The notes under the pieces are model-generated. The model saw only the letters and a list, made by a program, of their open reading frames with translations, was not told the DNA's origin and did not search any database. A DNA stretch of 64,000 nt from Komagataeibacter sp. FNDCR2. GTDB lineage: Bacteria; Pseudomonadota; Alphaproteobacteria; Acetobacterales; Acetobacteraceae. The stretch lies in NCBI RefSeq assembly GCF_021295395.1, contig NZ_JAIWOU010000001.1:1611501-1675500 (forward strand), read 5' to 3'. Shown here one piece after another: positions 49,296 to 57,827 of the stretch. Made by a program: the position numbers and the translations under genes. Positions within the stretch are counted from its first letter, which is position 1. Every line of letters begins with the position of its first letter.

Positions 49296-50990
49296 TTACC
49301 GCGCCACGGGCGGGCGGGCATTGGCCGTCGCCACCCGGCGGCCCCAGGAAATCAGGTCGCTGGTGCAGTCGTCACGGTCGATCACACATTCGATCAGGGT
49401 CGGCCCCTGCGTGTTCGCGAGCGCCGCGGCAATCGCCTTTTCCATTTCGGCCCCCGTGGTGGCGCGGAAGCCCCTGCCGTGTCCGTCCTCCGCGTTGAAG
49501 ACGTTCATGAGCCCGGCATAGTCCCAGTTCTTGATGTTGTTGTACGGGCCATCATGAATCTGGACTTCGATGGTGTAACCCCGGTTATTGATCAGGAAAA
49601 TGATCACCGGCAGGTTCAGCCGCACCATCTGGGCCACTTCCTGCGCGGTCAACTGAAAGGAGCCATCACCGATCATGGCGATGATCCGGCGTTCCGGCGC
49701 GCCCACGGCATAGCCAAACGTGGCCGGAACGGACCAGCCGATATGGCCCCACTGCATTTCCAGTTCCACGCGCGCGCCATGGGGCAGCTTCATCTGCATG
49801 ACGTTGAACCAGGAATCCCCGGTCTCGGCGATGACGGATGTGCTGGTGGTCAGCAGGCCCTGAATCTGCCGGGCCATTTCAGCACGCACCAGCGGTGCGT
49901 CCGGGGCGGCGGGCGCGGGCGGCACGGCGGCGGTGTGGACGCGGCGGTATTCCACCAGCGTGGCGTCCTTTTTCGGCTGGCCTTTCAGCCGTTCGATCAG
50001 GGCTTCCAGCACATCGCGCAGATGGACGCCATCAAACGCCTTGCCGCCTGCCGCGATGTGGCGGCTGTCGAGCAGCGCGACATTGTCGCCCTTGGGCCAT
50101 GCGGTCCACCCGACGGTGGAATAATCGTTGAAGACCGGCGCAAGGCACAGCACCCCATCGGACCAGTCATATATCTGCTGCGCCTTGGAACTGCTGACAT
50201 CCCCCCAGTAGGTGCCGATATAACCCGCGTGGTCCTCGGGGAAGAAGCTCTTGGCCGCCGCCATGGTCGCGACCGCGCAGCCCAGCGCATCGGCCAGGCG
50301 TATGGCCACGTCCTCGCACCCTGCCGCGCGCAGGCGGCTGCCCAGCAGCAGCATCGGCTTCTTGCGCGTGGCGATGAAGCTGGCCAGTTCGTCCACCGCC
50401 AGCCTGAGTGTCGCGGCATCGGATGGCGCATCAGCCAAGATTGCGCCAACCGGGCCGGGACGTGGGCAGGGCTGCGAGGCGATATTGCACGCGATCTCGA
50501 TATAGGCGGGTTTCTTCTCGCGCAGGGCGGTGCGGATGGCATGGTCGATCAGGGCCGGCGCGTCTTCCGCCGCCGTGATGGACACCGCCGCACAGGTCAG
50601 CCGCTTGGCGATTTCAAGCTGATAGGAATAGTCCGGCGTGCCGATGGTATGGTGCAGGATATGCCCGCTGCCATGGTCGTTGGAATTGGGCGCGCCCGAA
50701 ATCAGGATGACCGGCAGGTTCTCGGCATAGGCCCCGCCAATGGCGTTCAGCGCCGAGAGCGCGCCGACGCTGAAGGTGACGACCGCGGCCCCCGCCCCAC
50801 GCGCGCGGGCATAGCCTTCGGCGCTGAAGCCGCAGTTGAGTTCGTTGCAGCAATAGACCTGTTTCAGGCCCTCGATTTCCAGAAGCTGGTCCAGCAGGAC
50901 AAGGTTATAGTCGCCCGCCACCGCGAAGTGATGGCCAAGTCCGATCTGCGCCAGACGCTCGCCCAGATAATGGCCCACTGTATATGTCAT
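49296..50990 (-). CDS. pdc: pyruvate decarboxylase
   Basis: PDC turns pyruvate into acetaldehyde and CO2 with thiamine diphosphate and Mg2+. Bacterial PDC is rare and typical of acetic acid bacteria and Zymomonas. The 564-residue protein has the catalytic Glu E50 in [14 protein letters not shown], the His-His pair in [11 protein letters not shown] near 112-122, and the ThDP motif [12 protein letters not shown] ending in NNRGYTIEV near 440-470. The ATG at 50990 is chosen by family length; the frame extends to 51053. Acetaldehyde would then be oxidised to acetate. It ends the budA-alsS-dld-pdc group and is followed by strong terminators. Confidence 0.96.
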   Translation of the reverse strand: MTYTVGHYLGERLAQIGLGHHFAVAGDYNLVLLDQLLEIEGLKQVYCCNELNCGFSAEGYARARGAGAAVVTFSVGALSALNAIGGAYAENLPVILISGAPNSNDHGSGHILHHTIGTPDYSYQLEIAKRLTCAAVSITAAEDAPALIDHAIRTALREKKPAYIEIACNIASQPCPRPGPVGAILADAPSDAATLRLAVDELASFIATRKKPMLLLGSRLRAAGCEDVAIRLADALGCAVATMAAAKSFFPEDHAGYIGTYWGDVSSSKAQQIYDWSDGVLCLAPVFNDYSTVGWTAWPKGDNVALLDSRHIAAGGKAFDGVHLRDVLEALIERLKGQPKKDATLVEYRRVHTAAVPPAPAAPDAPLVRAEMARQIQGLLTTSTSVIAETGDSWFNVMQMKLPHGARVELEMQWGHIGWSVPATFGYAVGAPERRIIAMIGDGSFQLTAQEVAQMVRLNLPVIIFLINNRGYTIEVQIHDGPYNNIKNWDYAGLMNVFNAEDGHGRGFRATTGAEMEKAIAAALANTQGPTLIECVIDRDDCTSDLISWGRRVATANARPPVAR

Positions 50991-51105
50991 TATTGAGACT
51001 TTCCTTCCCTTGTGCGGGCGCATCGGCCCGCGCCCGCCCCCCATGGGGTGCAATGGATGGCCCGCACCGGGCCATCATGCCCGAAGCATGGCCCGGCGAT
51101 GGTGC

Positions 51106-52839
51106 CTAGCCTACGCTTTCGGCAACCCAGTTCCGGCGCTTGGTCGCCTGGCCGATGCCCGGATTGAAACAGTTGCATGGATCAAGCTGGCGGTAATGGG
51201 CCAGTACATCATCCGGGGCGCTGTAGAGATGCCCGAAATTATGCTCCGCCGGATAGCGCGCGCCACGCCGGTCCAGCAGCGGCAGCATCCGGTGTTCGAG
51301 CGCCATGCAGTCATAGCCTTTGCGGACCACGTAGTCCTGATGCATCACATGGCACAGGAAATGGCCATAATACAGCTTGACGATGATTTCGTCCTCGATG
51401 TCCCTGGGCAGCACCTCGAACCAGTCGCGGTCATTACGCCGCAGGGCCACGTCCAGCGCGACGATGTTCTCGGTCGTGTCGGTGTGGATGTCGCGGTAGC
51501 GTATGGCCGCGCCCGCGGCGGCAAAGCGGTGCAGGAACGCCTTCGCCCCTTCATCGGGGGTGCATTCGAAGAAATCGCCTTCATGCGTTTCGAAATGGCT
51601 TTTCAGGAATTCCCGCGCTTCCTGCGCACCCGATGCGCTGACCTTGAGCATCAGGTGATGTTCGAAACGGTCCCGGTAGTCACGCATGCGCGCGGGCAGG
51701 TGTTCGGGAAAGAGATGGCTCAGGAACTGCATGCAGCGGTCGCTGAAATGCTTGGGCAGGAAGCCCAGGCGCCCCGCCACCCGGTCGAACGCGTTTTTCA
51801 TGGCGAACAGCGCGGGCAGGCGTTTCGTGCCGATCAGGCGGATGATGACGAATGTGTCCTTGCCGTATTTCTCGGCAATGTTGAACGCGTCACGGTGCAG
51901 GTATTCACCCGCGATCGGCAGTTCCGCGAAAGACGACAGGATATGCCGCCGCACATCTTCCAGCACATCGGTCCCGTTGGTGCCGATATAGAACACGACG
52001 GGGTTCTTCTCCGCCTCGAACGTATCGAGGCGGACGGCGAACAGCCCCAGCTTGCCCGCGCAGCCGGAGCCTTCGTGCAGGCGGCGCAGGTCGGCGTTGT
52101 AGCGGGCGGGGGTATCGGCCTCCACATCGCGCACATGGCGGGCATAACCATCGTCATGCCCGCGCCCGGCATGCCAGTCGATGCTGGATTCGGGAAAATT
52201 GCCGGCTTCCGCGCGGGTGAGGATCTCCTCGGGGTCGGTGCCCAGTTCGATGCCGAGATGGTTGACCAGTTGCAGCTCACCCGCGGGCGAGACCTGCGCG
52301 AACAGTGCCATGTCGGTATAGGCCGGGCCACGACGCACCAGCGCGCCCCCCGAATTGTTGCTGACGCCGCCAAACACCGAAGCCCCGATGCATGACGAGC
52401 CGATGACCGAATGCGGTTCGCGCCCGATGGGCTTAAGCCTGCCCTCAAGCTGGTCCAGCGTCGCGCCGGGCAGGCAGACAACCTGCCTGCCGCCACCGAT
52501 CAGGTGGATCGTGCGCATACGCATGCTGTGCACGATCACGATGTCACGGTCATAGGTATCGCCATCCGGCGTGGAGCCGCCGGTCAGGCCGGTATTGGCC
52601 GCCTGCATGATCACGATCACGCCCGCCTTCACGCAGGCCCGGAGCACGCGCCACTGCTCAACCAGCGATCCGGGCATGACCACCGCAAGCGCGCGCCCTT
52701 CCCCAAAGCGGAAGCCGCGCCGGTAGGGCAGCGTCGCCCCGTCTTCGGTCAGCACATGGGGGTGGCCGACAATGTTCCGAAGTTCCGTAACCAGTTCCGC
52801 ACCTGCAGGCGATGACATGCCGTGTGCCTTGTTCAGCAT
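51106..52839 (-). CDS. dld: quinone-dependent D-lactate dehydrogenase
   Basis: A peripheral-membrane FAD enzyme that oxidises D-lactate to pyruvate and feeds electrons to quinone. The 577-residue protein matches the length of E. coli Dld (about 570). The FAD-binding domain has ALAVVMPGSLVEQW and QAANTGLTGGSTPDG near 50-95, and the cap and membrane-binding domains follow; a late block CMALEHRMLPLLDRRGARYPAEHNFG-type sequence is typical of Dld. ATG 52818 is an alternative start. It lies between alsS and pdc on the same strand, 115 bp before pdc, so lactate is probably turned into pyruvate for both neighbours. Confidence 0.93.
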   Translation of the reverse strand: MLNKAHGMSSPAGAELVTELRNIVGHPHVLTEDGATLPYRRGFRFGEGRALAVVMPGSLVEQWRVLRACVKAGVIVIMQAANTGLTGGSTPDGDTYDRDIVIVHSMRMRTIHLIGGGRQVVCLPGATLDQLEGRLKPIGREPHSVIGSSCIGASVFGGVSNNSGGALVRRGPAYTDMALFAQVSPAGELQLVNHLGIELGTDPEEILTRAEAGNFPESSIDWHAGRGHDDGYARHVRDVEADTPARYNADLRRLHEGSGCAGKLGLFAVRLDTFEAEKNPVVFYIGTNGTDVLEDVRRHILSSFAELPIAGEYLHRDAFNIAEKYGKDTFVIIRLIGTKRLPALFAMKNAFDRVAGRLGFLPKHFSDRCMQFLSHLFPEHLPARMRDYRDRFEHHLMLKVSASGAQEAREFLKSHFETHEGDFFECTPDEGAKAFLHRFAAAGAAIRYRDIHTDTTENIVALDVALRRNDRDWFEVLPRDIEDEIIVKLYYGHFLCHVMHQDYVVRKGYDCMALEHRMLPLLDRRGARYPAEHNFGHLYSAPDDVLAHYRQLDPCNCFNPGIGQATKRRNWVAESVG

Positions 52840-53033
52840 TCCTTGCTTTCCTTAATGCCATGTCCCTGCCGTGCCCGCCGTTACAGGTCACACCGCGCGC
52901 AGGGAATGATGGCTGTCAGTCTGGCATGTCCGACGCCGGGGGACTTACGCATAAAATGCCGATGTCGCATGCCGGAACGGACCGGCCCGCCCGCGCGGGG
53001 GCATGGGCCGGGGTTTGCCGCCGCCGCGTTCCC

Positions 53034-54725
53034 TTACGCGGCGGCGGAGGTTTCGCCCAATGTGGCCAGCGGCTTCATGAGCAGGTGGTTCTGCGAATAA
53101 TCGACCGGCACGGAAATCACCACCGGGCCTTCACACTCCATGGCTTCGCGCAGCGCCGCCGCCACGCCATCGGCGGAATGGACCGCGATGCCCCGCGCCC
53201 CGCACGAACGGGCGAACATGGCGAAGTCGATCGGCCCGAATTCCACGCCGGAACCACGGCCGTATTTCTTCTTCTCCTGCATCTCGACCATGTTGTAGGC
53301 CTGATCGACCCAGACCATGTGGATGAGGTTGCACTTGAGCCGCACCGCCGTTTCCAGTTCCATGCACGACATCATGAACCCGCCATCACCCGATATGGAA
53401 ATGACCTTCTGCCCCGGGTTGACCAGGCTTGCGGCAATTCCCCACGGCAGGCCGACGCCCATGGTCTGCTGCCCGTTGCTGATCAGCATCTGCCGCGCGC
53501 GGAAGGACAGCAGGTAACGCGCCAGCCAGATATGGAAGGTGCCCATGTCCAGGCACATCGTGACATCGGGGGTGATGAACTGCTCAAGCTCACGCACGAT
53601 GTGGAGCGGATGCACCGCCGCGTTGCTGGTGCCGCGCGCGCCCGCCAGCGCGGACAGGCGGGTGGCGTGATACTGCGCCAGGATGTCCTCAAGCTGTGGC
53701 GCGCGCGGCAGCCTGCCCGCCTGTGCCGCCAGCGCCCGCACGGTGGCCGCGATGTCCCCCACCAGTTCGACCGCCGGGTCATAATGGGTGTCGAGCTCCG
53801 CCGCCACGACATCGATATGCACGATCTGGCGGCCGTTATCGACATTCCACAGCCACGGATCATACTCGATCGGGTTGTAGCCGATGGAGATGACCACATC
53901 CGCCTCATGCAGCAACTGGTCGCCCGGCTGGTTGCGAAACAGCCCCACGCGGCCACCAAAACGGTCGGACAGTTCCTGCGACACCGCACCGGCGGCCTGG
54001 TAGGTGCCGATAACCGGCACGCCGGTCGTGGCCACCAGTGCGCGCACCGCATCGGCCACGTCGGGCCGGCTGGCCAGCAGGCCCAGCAGGATGACGGGGC
54101 GCTGCGCCCGCCGCACCAGCTTCAGGGCCTCGGCCACCGCATCGGCGGGGGCGGGGCCCGGTACGGGCAGCCTGCGCCCGGCCAGAACGCGCCCCTCCGC
54201 GGGCATGGACAGGATATCCATGGGCGTGCTGACGAAGGCCGCGCCGGGGCGACCGCTTTCGGCAAAGCGCAGGGCGTTGGCCACCACTTCGGACACGGCG
54301 GCGGGGGATGTGATTTCGGCGCTGTATTTGGTCACCGGCTGGAACAGGGAAACGGTGTCCATGCTCTGGTGGGTCAGCTTCAGCCGGTCCGCGAGCTTTA
54401 CCGCCCCGCCGATGGCCAGTACCGGATCCCCTTCGGAATTGGCGGTGGCGAGCCCGGTCACGAAGTTGGACGCGCCGGGGCCGGACGTGGCGATCGCCAC
54501 GCCCGCCTTGCCCGTCAGCCGGCCGATGCCACCGGCGATGAAGGCCGCGTTCTGTTCGTGCCGGGTTACGACCGTCTCGATGGGCGAGTCGACCAGCGCA
54601 TCGAACAGGCGGTCCACCTTGGCCCCCGGAATGCCGAATACATGGGTCGTGCCGTGTGCGACGAGGTTGCGCACGATCATGTCCGCCCCGCACTCCGGCG
54701 GGGCCGATTGGGTCTTGTCAGTCAT
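53034..54725 (-). CDS. alsS: acetolactate synthase, catabolic type
   Basis: AlsS joins two pyruvates to acetolactate. The 563-residue ThDP enzyme has the catalytic Glu E57 in VTRHEQNAAF and the ThDP motif GDGGFMMSCMELE, with the family's VDQAYNMVEMQEKKKYG block following near 470-480. Catabolic AlsS enzymes lack the FAD dependence and small subunit of biosynthetic ones; no ilvN-like gene is near, which supports the catabolic call. The start is ATG 54725; the frame opens at 54758. It follows budA by 68 bp, giving an acetoin-forming pair. Confidence 0.92.
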   Translation of the reverse strand: MTDKTQSAPPECGADMIVRNLVAHGTTHVFGIPGAKVDRLFDALVDSPIETVVTRHEQNAAFIAGGIGRLTGKAGVAIATSGPGASNFVTGLATANSEGDPVLAIGGAVKLADRLKLTHQSMDTVSLFQPVTKYSAEITSPAAVSEVVANALRFAESGRPGAAFVSTPMDILSMPAEGRVLAGRRLPVPGPAPADAVAEALKLVRRAQRPVILLGLLASRPDVADAVRALVATTGVPVIGTYQAAGAVSQELSDRFGGRVGLFRNQPGDQLLHEADVVISIGYNPIEYDPWLWNVDNGRQIVHIDVVAAELDTHYDPAVELVGDIAATVRALAAQAGRLPRAPQLEDILAQYHATRLSALAGARGTSNAAVHPLHIVRELEQFITPDVTMCLDMGTFHIWLARYLLSFRARQMLISNGQQTMGVGLPWGIAASLVNPGQKVISISGDGGFMMSCMELETAVRLKCNLIHMVWVDQAYNMVEMQEKKKYGRGSGVEFGPIDFAMFARSCGARGIAVHSADGVAAALREAMECEGPVVISVPVDYSQNHLLMKPLATLGETSAAA

Positions 54726-54793
54726 GATGTCTGGTTTCCTGAACGGGTTGGCCCGCAAGCCTGCGCGGGCGGTCAGGCGGGAGGGGCGTGCCC

Positions 54794-55579
54794 TCAGCCG
54801 CCCTCGGCCACGCGAATGGCCTCATGAATGTTTTCTGGCGACAGGTTGGCGCGCGCGAACTGTTCCGTGCGGGGAAGCTGGATTTCCACATCCGAGATCA
54901 CGCCCACCTCCAGCTTGCCCTTCAGCACCGCGTAATCGGTAACATGGCCGCCGCGGCGTCCGTCTTCCGTCAGGAAATGCAGGTGGTAGCCCGCCACGTT
55001 CACGCCCTGCATGTAGCCCGGCGTGCGGAAACCCAGCATGATGCCCGCCGACGCGCCAAGCTGCATGGTGGGCTGGCGGCTGACCACATCCAGCATGGGC
55101 GGGTAGGGGCGGCACTGGCAGAACACGGTGCGTGTCTCCACACGTTCGAACAGGCCGGTAAAGCGCACGGCGGCGAACAGGTTGGGATTGTTGACAAGCT
55201 GGTCGACAATCGCCTCGAAGCCGTCTTTGTCGCGCGCGGTGTCGATCATGTATTCCTTCTCCGGGTTGAAGAAGGTGACGCAGGCGAACGGCGTCTTGAG
55301 GTCGCCCGGCACGCGCCCGGCCTGCCCGTCGGCGCGGAACTGGTGGATCACGCTGTCATTGACGATCATCTCGCCATCCAGCGCATTGAAGGTGCCCAGG
55401 CCGAAATTGCCGTGCATCAAAAGTTCGTCAAGCGTGGTCTCGCCATCGTACACCGCGTCCAGCAGGGCGGCCATGGTCGATGTCTGATACAGGCGGTTCA
55501 TGCGCGGGCGCACGCCCGTCGCATCCGCCGCGCTGGACCGGGTGTCGATATCGTTCACCGCGTAGCATTTCAGCTTCAT
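54794..55579 (-). CDS. budA: acetolactate decarboxylase
   Basis: BudA (AlsD) decarboxylates acetolactate to acetoin. The 261-residue zinc enzyme has the metal-binding histidines H199 and H201 in AGYHLHFLTEDGRRGGHVTD and H212, with the catalytic Glu in ALDGEMIV near residue 70. Length is typical for a cytoplasmic form; no signal peptide is seen. ATG 55579 is chosen by family match, since the frame stays open to 55819 through the divergent promoter region. It is the first gene of the cluster that continues with alsS, dld and pdc. Confidence 0.95.
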   Translation of the reverse strand: MKLKCYAVNDIDTRSSAADATGVRPRMNRLYQTSTMAALLDAVYDGETTLDELLMHGNFGLGTFNALDGEMIVNDSVIHQFRADGQAGRVPGDLKTPFACVTFFNPEKEYMIDTARDKDGFEAIVDQLVNNPNLFAAVRFTGLFERVETRTVFCQCRPYPPMLDVVSRQPTMQLGASAGIMLGFRTPGYMQGVNVAGYHLHFLTEDGRRGGHVTDYAVLKGKLEVGVISDVEIQLPRTEQFARANLSPENIHEAIRVAEGG

Positions 55580-55809
55580 GGCCTCGGTCTCCTGCAACGG
55601 CAAGGCGCGGGGCTTCGCCCGCCACGCTTCCCGGTCATGTGGGATTGCGCAGTGATGGTGGGCTACACCGCTTCGTACGTCCAATATATATTCAAGGCTA
55701 TTTCCATATATAAAAAATATGCATCTGGTGGGGATATGTCCCGCACGGCTTGCCCTTTTCGCCGCGCCTGCCATTGTAACGCCTGAAGAAAGATCAGGAT
55801 GGCAAAGTA

Positions 55810-56214
55810 ATGAAATCATTCAGCATGGCGCTTGGCGCGCTGGCCCTGGGCGGCATGATCGCCAGTTCCGGCATGGCGCGCGCCGATGAGGCCGACCCCA
55901 AGCCGCCCTATGGTCCCGGGGCCTATACCGGGGAATGGACGGCGCTGGGCCTCCAGCCCGTGACCATCAGCGCCAATCGCGCCCTTGGCCCGGCGGCGCG
56001 GCTGTACCTCCGCCTGCCCGATGCGCTGAACAAGATTACCGGGCTGACCGGCCGCACCATCGAACTCAAGGTGCATGATGACACGTCCCTGCTCTCGGTC
56101 GATGACAACCCGCGCACGGTGTTCCGCCTGGTCTCACCCAACAGCGCCGACCTGCAGATGCAGGGCGAAAAGCCGGGGCAGAAGCTGGATCTGCCGCTCA
56201 GCCGCGCGGACTGA
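55810..56214 (+). CDS. small secreted protein of unknown function
   Basis: I do not recognise this 134-residue protein. It has a Sec signal peptide (cleavage near residue 25, ARA) and a mature beta-rich domain without cysteines. It is divergent from budA across 230 bp of AT-rich sequence and ends in a strong two-way terminator. The GGCAAAGTA before the ATG is a weak ribosome site. Confidence 0.65.
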   Translation: MKSFSMALGALALGGMIASSGMARADEADPKPPYGPGAYTGEWTALGLQPVTISANRALGPAARLYLRLPDALNKITGLTGRTIELKVHDDTSLLSVDDNPRTVFRLVSPNSADLQMQGEKPGQKLDLPLSRAD

Positions 56215-56220
56215 ACGAAA

Positions 56221-56256
56221 AAAAGCCCCCGCACCGGGCCGGGTGCGGGGGCTTTT
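56221..56256. terminator. bidirectional intrinsic terminator
   Basis: AAAAGCCCCCGCACC (56221-56235) pairs perfectly with GGTGCGGGGGCTTTT (56242-56256), loop 6 nt, with A-tracts before (to 56217) and T-tracts after. It sits between a plus gene and a minus gene that converge, and works in both directions. Confidence 0.92.
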
Positions 56257-56274
56257 CAGGGAAAGTGCGGGCAT

Positions 56275-56619
56275 TCAGTCGTGCATGTGGGCGTCATGCA
56301 TGCTGGTCAGGAGGGCGCGCAGCGTGCCGCGCAGTTCGTTCTCACGCGGGATGCTGATGGCCTCACGCAGGCGCAGCATCTGGCGGCGGGCGGCGTAAAG
56401 CTGGTCCAGCAGTGACAGCACCACGGGCACGCCTTCGTCATTGACGCCCATTTCATCGCGCAGTTCGATAATCAGGCGGGCACGCGCCTCGTCGATCTCA
56501 CGGAAAAGATAGTGCCCGCGCGTGCCTTCGGGCCGCAGCCATTCACTGTCGATCCACCCCTGCACGTCCTCCGCCGGCACGTTGCCGATGCGCAGGCACA
56601 GGGTCTCGAGCGTGATCAT
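56275..56619 (-). CDS. cbpM: chaperone modulator CbpM
   Basis: CbpM binds the J-domain of CbpA and inhibits it. The 114-residue protein has an N-terminal MerR-like winged-helix part (MITLETLCLRIG, VQGWIDSEWLRPEG) and a C-terminal helix region. Its start overlaps the cbpA stop (ATGA), the usual arrangement. It ends before the bidirectional terminator. Confidence 0.9.
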   Translation of the reverse strand: MITLETLCLRIGNVPAEDVQGWIDSEWLRPEGTRGHYLFREIDEARARLIIELRDEMGVNDEGVPVVLSLLDQLYAARRQMLRLREAISIPRENELRGTLRALLTSMHDAHMHD

Positions 56620-57545
56620 GCCTTGGCCTCCCCCTGCTCCGCCGTCTCACCGGGTGTCCAGCTCTTCAGGAAGGCTTCGAGGGCGGCGTCCACCTTGCCG
56701 ATGGTGACCTGGAGCTTCACGTACAGGTTGCCCGCTTCCTGCCCGCCATGCGCCTTGACCCCGCGCCCGCGCAGGCGCAGCACGCTGCCGGTGTCCGAGC
56801 CGGGCGGCACGTTCATCTTGACCGATCCCGCCGGGGTGGGAATGGTGATGCTGCCGCCCAGCACCGCCGTTTTCAGGTCCACCGGCAGCGACATGCGGAT
56901 GTCATTGCCCTCACGCGTATAGGTACTGTCGGGCGCGACCGTGATGGTGATGAGCGCATCGCCCGCCGGGCCGCCCTGATGCCCCGGATCGCCCTTGCCG
57001 CGCAGGCGCAGCACCTGCCCGTCGGTAATGCCGGGCGGGATCTTGACATCCAGCGTCGCGCCCCCGGGCAGGGTGATGCGCGACGTGCCGCCATTGACCG
57101 AATCAAGAAAGCTGACGGTCAGCGCGTACTGGCGGTCGCCGCCCTTCATCGGGCCCTGCGGCCTGCGGCGGAAACCACCGCCGCCCTGACCGAACATGGT
57201 GCCGAAAATATCGCCCAGATCATCTTCCGAAAACTGGCCGCCGCCGTAATTGAAGCCCTGCGGCCCTTCCGCGTAATCACGGTAGCCGCCACCACCGCCG
57301 CCAAATCCGTAGCCCTTTTCCTGGCCGCTGGCGTCGATTTCGCCCCGGTCGAAGCGTGCGCGCTGCGCCTCGTCCGACAGCAGGGCGTTGGCGGCCCCCA
57401 CGGCCTTGAAATTTTCCTCGGCCACCTTGTCGCCCGGGTTGAGGTCGGGATGGTACTTCTTGGCCAGCTTGCGATAGGCCTTGCGTATGTCATCCTGGCT
57501 GGCCGTGCGGGCTATGCCGAGTACTTCGTATGGATCCTTGCTCAC
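56616..57545 (-). CDS. cbpA: DnaJ-like curved-DNA-binding protein CbpA
   Basis: A J-domain co-chaperone of DnaK, 309 residues. The J-domain (about 1-70) has the HPD motif in KYHPDLNPG, then a Gly/Phe-rich linker (about 75-130) and two C-terminal substrate-binding domains (about 130-290). There is no zinc-finger domain, which separates it from DnaJ. The start is GTG at 57545. It pairs with cbpM. A promoter with some sigma-32 likeness is seen at 57642-57670. Confidence 0.93.
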   Translation of the reverse strand: MSKDPYEVLGIARTASQDDIRKAYRKLAKKYHPDLNPGDKVAEENFKAVGAANALLSDEAQRARFDRGEIDASGQEKGYGFGGGGGGYRDYAEGPQGFNYGGGQFSEDDLGDIFGTMFGQGGGGFRRRPQGPMKGGDRQYALTVSFLDSVNGGTSRITLPGGATLDVKIPPGITDGQVLRLRGKGDPGHQGGPAGDALITITVAPDSTYTREGNDIRMSLPVDLKTAVLGGSITIPTPAGSVKMNVPPGSDTGSVLRLRGRGVKAHGGQEAGNLYVKLQVTIGKVDAALEAFLKSWTPGETAEQGEAKA

Positions 57546-57641
57546 TTAAAAATCATCCCTTCGTCAGGAACATGCCAGCCTGGCCACGCCACGCCCATCC
57601 CTGAACACCATGTATACAGCCTTGCGACCACTCTTCCTTCA

Positions 57642-57670
57642 ATAATGGGAATTGGAAGCAGAAGGGTCAA
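57642..57670 (-). promoter_or_regulatory. predicted promoter of cbpA
   Basis: On the minus strand TTGACC (57665-57670) and CATTAT (57642-57647) are 17 bp apart. The -10 side reads CCCATTAT, which also resembles the heat-shock sigma-32 -10 element, so mixed control is possible. The site is about 97 bp upstream of the GTG start. Confidence 0.5.
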
Positions 57671-57732
57671 TGAAAGCAGGGGGAAATCTTCGGGTTACCG
57701 CTTGCGCATGGCTGACAGGAAAAAATAGCAAA

Positions 57733-57809
57733 GCAGAGAATTGAGAATAACATTTTTTGTATTTCTCATTCCAAGAAAAATAAACTATTTCTTGAGAATA
57801 ATAGAAATA
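57733..57809 (+). promoter_or_regulatory. AT-rich leader hairpins before the antiporter gene
   Basis: TATTTCT (57786-57792) and AGAAATA (57803-57809) form a perfect 7-bp stem with a 10-nt loop 18 nt before the start codon. Upstream of it GAGAA / TTCTC arms form a second, imperfect hairpin with a T-loop. Both could affect access to the ribosome site. No known riboswitch class is recognised. Confidence 0.35.
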
Positions 57810-57827
57810 TAAAAAGACCCCCTCAAG

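Noticed and set aside
55580-55809. Possible regulatory site or riboswitch between budA and the divergent secreted protein
   Set aside because: The stretch is AT-rich with only short inverted repeats (CATAT/ATATG). No known aptamer core and no good promoter pair were found.
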